A stretch of DNA of 39,247 nucleotides from Actinoplanes sp. TFC3. GTDB taxonomy: Bacteria; Actinomycetota; Actinomycetes; Mycobacteriales; Micromonosporaceae. The translations under genes and the position numbers were made by a program. Within the stretch, counting starts at the first letter, position 1, and each line of letters opens with the position of its first letter. This document shows positions 32,906 through 39,247 of this stretch, piece by piece. A model generated the notes under the pieces. It was not told the origin of the DNA. It saw nothing but the letters and a program-made list of their open reading frames with translations, and ran no database searches. The stretch lies in NCBI RefSeq assembly GCF_001553785.1, contig NZ_LOJP01000002.1:482627-521873 (forward strand), in the 5' to 3' direction.

Positions 32906-33388
32906 ATGCGCGCCATCCTTGCAACACTCGGCTACCTCCTCTCGGCGGATCAGCGGGAGGTGCTGATGATCCGCCGCGATTCGCGGCCAGACGATATTCA
33001 TTACGGTTACTACAACGGCCTCGGCGGCAAGCTCGAACCCGACGAGGATGTGGTGTCCGGGCTGCGCCGCGAGATCCGCGAGGAATCCGCGCTGCAGTGC
33101 GAGACGGTGGAGTTGGCCGGCACCATCAACTGGCCCGGTTTCGGCCGCGGCGGGGAGAACTGGTTCGGCTTTCTGTTCCGCATCCCGCGCTGGTCGGGCA
33201 CGCCGCTGACGAGCAACGACGAGGGCAGCTTGCACTGGGTGCCGGTGGCCGACGTGCTGACCGGCAAGCTGCCGATGTGGGAGTCCGACCGGCACTTCCT
33301 ACCGTTGATCTTCGCCGCCGACCCGAAGATCTTCCACGGCGTCATGCCCTTCTCCAACGGCAAAGCAGTGTCCTGGTCCGTCTCCTAG
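32906..33388 (+). CDS. Nudix hydrolase (MutT / 8-oxo-dGTP diphosphatase-like)
   Basis: A 160-residue single-domain Nudix protein. The complete Nudix box runs from GGKLEPDED through REIREES (about residues 38-61) and fits G-x5-E-x7-R-E-U-x-E-E. The N-terminus MRAILATLGYLLSADQREVLMI and WPGFGRGGENWFGFLF resemble MutT-type 8-oxo-dGTP diphosphatases, which clean oxidised nucleotides. ATG 32906 gives the natural domain start; earlier codons in this frame lie inside the divergent polymerase gene. Its stop shares CTAG (33385-33388) with the convergent upp stop. Confidence 0.88.
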   Translation: MRAILATLGYLLSADQREVLMIRRDSRPDDIHYGYYNGLGGKLEPDEDVVSGLRREIREESALQCETVELAGTINWPGFGRGGENWFGFLFRIPRWSGTPLTSNDEGSLHWVPVADVLTGKLPMWESDRHFLPLIFAADPKIFHGVMPFSNGKAVSWSVS

Positions 33389-34017
33389 AAACGCGGCATG
33401 CCGCCGAATTGGCGGTCGCCGGCGTCGCCGAGGCCGGGAACGATGTACTTCTTTTCGTTCAGACCATCATCGATGCTAGCGGTAACCAGACGCATCGGCA
33501 GCCCCGAGGACCCCAGCCGTTCGACGCCCTCGGGTGCGGCCAGCACACAGCACACCGTGACATCGGTGGCCCCGCGGTCGACCAGCAGCTGCACGCAGTG
33601 CACCAGCGAGCCGCCGGTGGCCACCATCGGATCGAGCACCAGCACCGGCAACCCGGTCAGGTCACCGGGCAGTGACTCCATGTAAGCGCGAGGCTCGTAG
33701 GTCTTCTCGTCGCGAGCCAGGCCGACGAAGCCCATCGACGACTCGGGCAGCAGAGCCAGCGCGGAGTCGGCCATGCCCAGCCCGGCCCGCAGCACCGGCA
33801 CGATCAGCGGCGGGCGGGCCAGCCGGGTGCCCCGGGTCGGCGCGACCGGGGTGGTGATCGGGAACTGCTCGGTGGCGAAGGTGCGGGCGGCTTCGTACAC
33901 GACCATCGTGGTCAGCTCGTGCAGTGCCGCACGGAAGACGCCGGAGTCACTCTCCGCGTTGCGCATGGCGGTGAGTCGGGTCTGGGCCAGCGGGTGATCT
34001 ACCACGAGTACGTCCAC
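33385..34017 (-). CDS. upp: Uracil phosphoribosyltransferase
   Basis: A 210-residue enzyme that makes UMP from uracil and PRPP in pyrimidine salvage. The PRPP loop LVLDPMVATGGSL lies at about residues 122-134 and the uracil-binding segment YIVPGLGDAGDRQFGG near the C-terminus; RAGLGM and the DEKTYEP block also match the family. The start is GTG 34015-34017, which gives the usual length of about 208 residues. TAGGTT stands seven bases upstream of it, so the longer TTG start at 34050 is rejected. It is divergent from deoC across only 62 bp, grouping two nucleoside-salvage genes. Confidence 0.93.
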   Translation of the reverse strand: MDVLVVDHPLAQTRLTAMRNAESDSGVFRAALHELTTMVVYEAARTFATEQFPITTPVAPTRGTRLARPPLIVPVLRAGLGMADSALALLPESSMGFVGLARDEKTYEPRAYMESLPGDLTGLPVLVLDPMVATGGSLVHCVQLLVDRGATDVTVCCVLAAPEGVERLGSSGLPMRLVTASIDDGLNEKKYIVPGLGDAGDRQFGGMPRF

Positions 34018-34024
34018 GCCGATC

Positions 34025-34030
34025 AACCTA
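34025..34030 (-). promoter_or_regulatory. -10 box for leaderless upp transcript
   Basis: TAGGTT on the reverse strand ends seven bases before GTG 34017. Confidence 0.5.
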
Positions 34031-34066
34031 CCGGGATTGTTCAAGATCAACTGCTGGAGGGTTGAG

Positions 34067-34072
34067 TAGGAT
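34067..34072 (+). promoter_or_regulatory. -10 box for leaderless deoC transcript
   Basis: TAGGAT ends seven bases before ATG 34080. The upp box lies 36 bp away on the other strand, so the two promoters are back to back. Confidence 0.5.
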
Positions 34073-34079
34073 TCATTTC

Positions 34080-35006
34080 ATGACTGCGACGACCACGTCG
34101 AGGCACGACCTCCGCTCCCTGCTGCACGGGCTGCCCGGCGTCGACAAGGTCGGCGTGGAGGCGCGGGCCGCGGCGCTCGGCACCCGATCGGTGAAGAGCA
34201 CCGCCAAGGCCGCCGCCATCGACCTCGCCATCCGAATGGTCGACCTGACCACGCTCGAAGGCGCCGACACCCCCGGCAAGGTGCGCGCGCTGTCGGCCAA
34301 GGCGCTGCGCCCCGACCCTGCCGATGCGAGCTGCCCGCCGGTCGCCGCGGTGTGCGTGTACCCGGCGATGGTCCCGGTGGCCGCGCAGGTGCTCGCCGGT
34401 TCCGGCGTCCACCTGGCGAGCGTGGCGACCGCGTTCCCGTCCGGGCAGGCGCCGCTGGAGGTCAAGCTGGCCGACACCCGCGGCGCGGTGGCCGCCGGGG
34501 CGGACGAGATCGACATGGTGATCAGCCGCGGCGCGTTCCTGGCCGGGCGCTACGACCTGGTGTTCGATGAGATCGTGGCGGTCAAGCAGGCCTGCGGCGA
34601 CGCGCATCTCAAGGTGATTCTGGAAACTGGCGAGCTGGCTACGTACGACAATGTCCGTCGTGCTTCTTGGCTCGCCATGCTGGCCGGCGCCGACTTCATC
34701 AAGACCTCCACCGGCAAGGTCCCGCTCGCTGCGACGCTGCCGGTGACGCTGGTCATGCTCGAAGCGGTCCGCGACTTCCGGGCCCGCACCGGGCGCCAGG
34801 TCGGCGTCAAACCGGCCGGCGGCATCAAGACGACAAAGGACGCGATCAAGTACCTGGTGCTGATCAACGAGACCGCCGGCGACGACTGGCTGCACCCCGA
34901 CTGGTTCCGCTTCGGCGCCTCCTCGCTGCTCAACGACCTGCTGATGCAGCGGACCAAGCTCACGACCGGCCACTACGCCGGCCCTGACTACTTCACCCTG
35001 GACTGA
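34080..35006 (+). CDS. deoC: Deoxyribose-phosphate aldolase
   Basis: A 308-residue class I aldolase that splits 2-deoxyribose-5-phosphate into glyceraldehyde-3-phosphate and acetaldehyde. The Schiff-base lysine is in DFIKTSTGK (Lys208), with the assisting lysine in VGVKPAGGIK (Lys244) and the aspartate in ADEIDMVISRG (about 145). It is longer than the about 250-residue E. coli enzyme because of an N-terminal extension, as in the eukaryote-like DeoC branch. ATG 34080 follows a -10 box by seven bases. It ends five bases before the aldehyde dehydrogenase ATG, so the acetaldehyde producer and a possible consumer are made together. Confidence 0.95.
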   Translation: MTATTTSRHDLRSLLHGLPGVDKVGVEARAAALGTRSVKSTAKAAAIDLAIRMVDLTTLEGADTPGKVRALSAKALRPDPADASCPPVAAVCVYPAMVPVAAQVLAGSGVHLASVATAFPSGQAPLEVKLADTRGAVAAGADEIDMVISRGAFLAGRYDLVFDEIVAVKQACGDAHLKVILETGELATYDNVRRASWLAMLAGADFIKTSTGKVPLAATLPVTLVMLEAVRDFRARTGRQVGVKPAGGIKTTKDAIKYLVLINETAGDDWLHPDWFRFGASSLLNDLLMQRTKLTTGHYAGPDYFTLD

Positions 35007-35011
35007 TCACG

Positions 35012-36422
<1,411 letters not shown>

Positions 36423-36430
<8 letters not shown>

Positions 36431-37241
36431 AACGACCCGCCTCTCAGTTCGCAAGACCTACAAGCTGTTCATCGGCGGCAAGTTCCCGCGCAGCGAGTCA
36501 GGACGGACCTATCTGGTGGACGGTGACAACGTCGCACTCGCCTCGCGCAAGGACGCCCGGGACGCCGTCGTCGCAGCCCGCAAGGCCCAGCCCGGGTGGG
36601 CCGGGGCCACCGCCTACAACCGGGGCCAGGTGCTCTACCGCATCGCCGAGATGCTGGAGGCCCGCCGCGAGGAGTTCATCGCCCGTGGGGTGAGCGAGCC
36701 CGAGGTGAATGCCGCGGTCGACCGCTGGGTCTGGTACGCGGGCTGGTCGGACAAGATCGCCCAGGTGCACGGCAGCGTCAACCCGGTCGCCGGGCCGTAC
36801 TTCAACATCTCGGCGCCCGAGCCCACCGGCGTGGTCGCCGTGGTCGCCCCCGAATCGTTTCTCGGGCTGGTCAGCGTCATCGCCCCGGCCATCGTCACCA
36901 GCAACACCGTCGTGGTACTCACCGGCCTGCCCCAAGCCGCGATCACGCTCGCCGAGGTGATCGCCACCTCCGACGTACCCGCCGGGGTGATCAACATCCT
37001 CACCGGCGACGCCGCCGGGAACGCGCCCTGGCTGGCCTCGCACGACGACGTCAACGCCCTCGACCTGACCGGGGTCACCAACCCTGAGCTGGCCACCGAG
37101 CTGGAGCGCGGCGCAGCCGGCAGCCTCAAACGGGTTTTGCGTCCCCCGGCCGAGGGCATCGATTCCGCTGCCGAACCGGGGCTGCAGCCGATGACAGCGC
37201 TGCTGGAGACCAAGACCGTCTGGCACCCGAAGGGTTTCTGA
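36423..37241 (+). CDS. Truncated, non-catalytic ALDH-like protein (C-terminal half of ALDH16)
   Basis: A 272-residue protein corresponding to an ALDH NAD-binding domain only. Blocks include YKLFIGGKFPRSESG, AVVAARKAQPGWAG, GVVAVVAPES and ITLAEVI. The segment containing the catalytic Cys and the whole catalytic domain are missing, and Asn of the PWNFP motif is replaced in the matching APESF stretch. It ends LLETKTVWHPKGF; the recalled end of ALDH16A1 is TKALWLPMG. It thus looks like the C-terminal pseudo-enzyme domain of ALDH16, encoded separately. TTG 36423 overlaps the upstream stop by eight bases and has a GGAGG, so it is coupled to the catalytic half. Probably a partner subunit. Confidence 0.8.
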
Positions 37242-37272
37242 CCGCGGTCGGCCTCCTCCCAGGAGCGACCAC

Positions 37273-37278
37273 TAAGGT
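37273..37278 (+). promoter_or_regulatory. Possible -10 box before the acidic-protein gene
   Basis: TAAGGT would start a transcript near 37285, leaving a leader of about 50 bases that includes GGAGG at 37324-37328, five bases before GTG 37334. Confidence 0.35.
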
Positions 37279-37333
37279 GTGTGCCCAGACTCACTCATCC
37301 GATCAGCTTGCGAGAAACAACCCGGAGGTCAGC

Positions 37334-38242
37334 GTGGCCAGCCAGTCGCCCGAAGAGGCCGAAAAGGTCGCGACGGTCAAAGAGGGCCTCGCGGGCCATG
37401 ACCTGTGGGACGAGGTGCGGATCCACCCGGTGGAGATCGCGATGCCCGGCGGGGTCGCGTTGACCCTGCGGGCGTTCCGCAAGGCCTCCGAGTTCACCCC
37501 CACCGAGGTCGAGACCGACGAGGACGACCCGTTCGAAGCCCGCGAACGCGCGGCCGCCGCGCGGGCCGCCGCCGAGGACGGCGTGATCGTCGATGACGAG
37601 TTCGCCGCACTGGTGGCCGAGGACGAAGCCCCCAAGAAGTCCGACGGCACGCTGCGCAACGAAGACGGCGAGGTCGTCGAGGAGCCAGACCCCGAGGACT
37701 TCAAGGACGAGCAAGCCGAGGAGGCCGAGGCTGCAGCAGCCGCCGAAGCGGCTGATGAAGAGGTGCCCGCCTTCCTGAGCCACCGCGGAAAACTGCTGGC
37801 CTTCAAGACGCCCGAGTCGCTGGTCTCCTTCATTCAATCGGGTGCTCCGCACGACCTCGCACAACTCGACACCTGGCCGGCCCTGGCCGAGCGGGTACAG
37901 TCGTCCGACGTCGACCCCCAAGCCGACGACCGCTACGAGCTTGACCTCGTGGTGGAGAATCTGCGGGGCGGGCACGACACGTGGGATCTCCCGCTGCTCA
38001 TCGCGGCGGGCGAGGTGGCCAGGGACCTGGGCCACGCGCTGCGTCTCAAGCCGGTCATCCTGGCGCTGTCGCCCGGATCTCCGCTCGACGACCTCGATGA
38101 GTCCCTGCGGGCGGCCGAGACTGGCGGAATGGGCGGTTTCTTCGGTCGTCGCAAGCTCCGTAAAATTGGGGCACAGCAGGCGAGTCTGGGTTGGCGTTCG
38201 GTAATCGGCAAGATCTCTGCGGCCGTGGACTGGCGCGACTGA
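37334..38242 (+). CDS. Acidic protein, hypothetical
   Basis: A 302-residue cytoplasmic protein. Residues about 1-50 form a small conserved-looking block (HDLWDEVRIHPVEIAMPGGV, LTLRAFRKASEF). A very acidic, Ala/Glu-rich low-complexity stretch of about 100 residues follows. The C-terminal half has a second block (FLSHRGKLLAFKTPESLVSF, LDTWPALAERV, YELDLVVENLRGGHDTWDLP) and a basic tail near FFGRRKLRKIG. I do not recognise the family; similar actinobacterial proteins are sometimes labelled primosomal proteins without proof. GTG 37334 has GGAGG five bases upstream and is preferred to GTG 37277. It lies between the ALDH pair and an IS110-like gene. Confidence 0.7.
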   Translation: MASQSPEEAEKVATVKEGLAGHDLWDEVRIHPVEIAMPGGVALTLRAFRKASEFTPTEVETDEDDPFEARERAAAARAAAEDGVIVDDEFAALVAEDEAPKKSDGTLRNEDGEVVEEPDPEDFKDEQAEEAEAAAAAEAADEEVPAFLSHRGKLLAFKTPESLVSFIQSGAPHDLAQLDTWPALAERVQSSDVDPQADDRYELDLVVENLRGGHDTWDLPLLIAAGEVARDLGHALRLKPVILALSPGSPLDDLDESLRAAETGGMGGFFGRRKLRKIGAQQASLGWRSVIGKISAAVDWRD

Positions 38243-38292
38243 CCCCTCACCAGGGACCATCAGTCCTTGGCCGAAAACAGCAGTCCCGGGGA

Positions 38293-38297
38293 GGAGG
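38293..38297 (+). promoter_or_regulatory. Ribosome binding site of the IS110-like gene
   Basis: GGAGG lies eight bases before GTG 38306 and supports translation from that codon. Confidence 0.55.
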
Positions 38298-38305
38298 ACG
38301 ACGCC

Positions 38306-39247
38306 GTGGCGCTCGTGCGCGTTTACTGCGGTCTGGCGTCGGCTGATGAAACGGTGCGCACGGCCTCGGCCGGAGCTGCCCTGACCATCGCCGTGGTGGA
38401 CGACGCGGGCCGGCTGCTCGGAGTCCATGAGGTCAGCGACGACCCGGCCGGCTATGCCCAGCTCGGCACGCTGCTCGTGGAACGCACGAGCGGCTTCGCC
38501 GAGGTTGCGGTGGCTGCCGACAGCGACGACCACATGGTCACCTCGCTGCTGACCGCCGCCGGGCGTCCCCTCGTGCTGGCCGACGACGACTCCGCCGACG
38601 ACTTCGCCGAGCGTTTCGCCGACGACGACTCCCCGGACGAGATCAACGCGCCGCCGGCCGCCCGTCGCGCGGTGGGCCTGGCCCGGGCGCTGCAGGCCGG
38701 TGCCATCGCCGCGGTCACCATCCCGGCGCCGCGGGAGCTGGTGTCGTACAAGCCGGTGCTCGCCGCGCACGTCGCGATGCTCAACGGCCGCCACGCCGCG
38801 TCCATCGCGCTGCGGGAGGTGCTGCGCGAGCTGTATCCGGCGGCGCTGCGGGCGTATCCGGACCCGGCCCACCCGCTGGCCGTGGCCGTGCTGGACGCCC
38901 TGCCCGAGCCGGGCCGCCTGACCGCCCAGGGCGGCTCGCCGCAGCAGGTCGCCGAGGAGGTCGCCCGCGAGCTCACCCGGGCCGGCGCGGGCACCGAGGA
39001 CCAGGTCGTCGCCGCCGTCGCCGCGCTGGTGGTGGCCATCAACGAGTCGCCGCGCCGCGGCGGCGTCAACAAGGCGCTCGCCTCCGCCGCGGCAGACACC
39101 GTCCGGCACGCCATCGGTGCGGTCAAGTCCTGCGACTCGGCGTGCGAGGCCCTGGTCGGCACGCTTGCTGCCCGCGCCAGCACCGGCGTGGCCGTCCCCG
39201 GCCGCCGCCAGGCCGGCTCCCGCCGCGCCCCCGAGCCCGCCGCAACC
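38306..39247 (+). CDS. IS110-like transposase relative, probably domesticated; 3' end cut by window edge
   Basis: The frame is open from GTG 38306 to the window edge, 314 residues without a stop. Residues 1-65 look like a RuvC/DEDD-type strand set (RVYCGLASADETVRT, LTIAVVDDAGRLLGVHEVSDD). Residues about 115-205 resemble the helical arm of IS110 transposases (RRAVGLARALQAGAIAAVTIP, IALREVLRELYPAALRAYPD, ALPEPGRL). An acidic insert (ADDDSADDF) sits where the transposase core would continue. There are no flanking repeats, the gene shares its surroundings with housekeeping genes, and it follows the acidic gene by 63 bp with a good ribosome site. A domesticated gene is more likely than a live IS. 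Similarity is modest; the function is unknown. Confidence 0.5.
   Translation, partial: MALVRVYCGLASADETVRTASAGAALTIAVVDDAGRLLGVHEVSDDPAGYAQLGTLLVERTSGFAEVAVAADSDDHMVTSLLTAAGRPLVLADDDSADDFAERFADDDSPDEINAPPAARRAVGLARALQAGAIAAVTIPAPRELVSYKPVLAAHVAMLNGRHAASIALREVLRELYPAALRAYPDPAHPLAVAVLDALPEPGRLTAQGGSPQQVAEEVARELTRAGAGTEDQVVAAVAALVVAINESPRRGGVNKALASAAADTVRHAIGAVKSCDSACEALVGTLAARASTGVAVPGRRQAGSRRAPEPAAT

Noticed and set aside
30190..33675. 1161-codon open frame on the + strand antisense to the polymerase gene
   Set aside because: It mirrors the high-GC third positions of the real gene. Its product has the His/Gln/Arg/Val-rich composition of antisense frames and no domain, and it would also span Nudix and upp.
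37295..39109. 604-codon - strand frame at the right end
   Set aside because: It is antisense to the acidic and IS110-like genes, both of which have ribosome sites, and it shows antisense-type composition.

Overview
The window is high-GC actinobacterial chromosome. GTG starts are frequent, several genes lie directly behind a TANNNT -10 box with no ribosome binding site, and the gene families point to Micromonosporaceae (Actinoplanes-like). The genus is an inference from gene content and protein style, not a database result. No rRNA, tRNA, CRISPR array, prophage or intact insertion sequence was seen.

Region 1 (1-7.5 kb) is an amino-sugar uptake and catabolism locus. A BadF-type N-acetylglucosamine kinase gene diverges from a tightly packed operon: an RpiR-family regulator, a SIS-domain sugar-phosphate enzyme, the NgcE/NgcF/NgcG ABC importer for N-acetylglucosamine/diacetylchitobiose, and a secreted GH16 hydrolase. 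The kinase, the SIS enzyme and the regulator together suggest a GlcNAc-6-phosphate-sensing circuit.

Region 2 (7.5-11 kb) is abnormal. In its Pro-rich linker the GH16 gene runs out of frame into a 3.5-kb Ala/Ser/Thr/Pro-rich reading frame. That frame ends in a membrane segment and an extracellular domain typical of actinobacterial Ser/Thr kinases, but it has no kinase domain. It looks like a deletion chimera or an assembly collapse.

Region 3 (11-25.9 kb) is mostly housekeeping. It holds a small membrane protein, an ABC-ATPase remnant with a 22-bp duplication, an acyl-CoA carboxylase biotin subunit, a repeat-rich intergenic region, a DedA protein, an LpdA-type flavoprotein, a GGCT-like protein, a GNAT, an SCO6745-like protein, a coiled-coil protein with an MBL hydrolase, a DUF4349 lipoprotein, an M20 amidohydrolase, a methylmalonyl-CoA mutase large subunit without its B12 domain, and a complete Ser/Thr kinase.

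Region 4 (25.9-33.4 kb) has a phosphosugar mutase, a GPP34 (GOLPH3-like) protein, and a cell-wall polymer pair: a GT-D glycosyltransferase with a coiled-coil N-terminus, and a 1153-residue GT2/CDP-glycerol glycerophosphotransferase fusion. A Nudix hydrolase diverges from the latter.

Region 5 (33.4-39.2 kb) is nucleoside salvage. upp and deoC diverge. deoC is followed by two aldehyde dehydrogenase genes that together look like a split ALDH16 (catalytic half plus non-catalytic half), then an acidic protein and a partial IS110-like, probably domesticated, transposase relative. DeoC releases acetaldehyde and glyceraldehyde-3-phosphate, so an adjacent aldehyde dehydrogenase fits.
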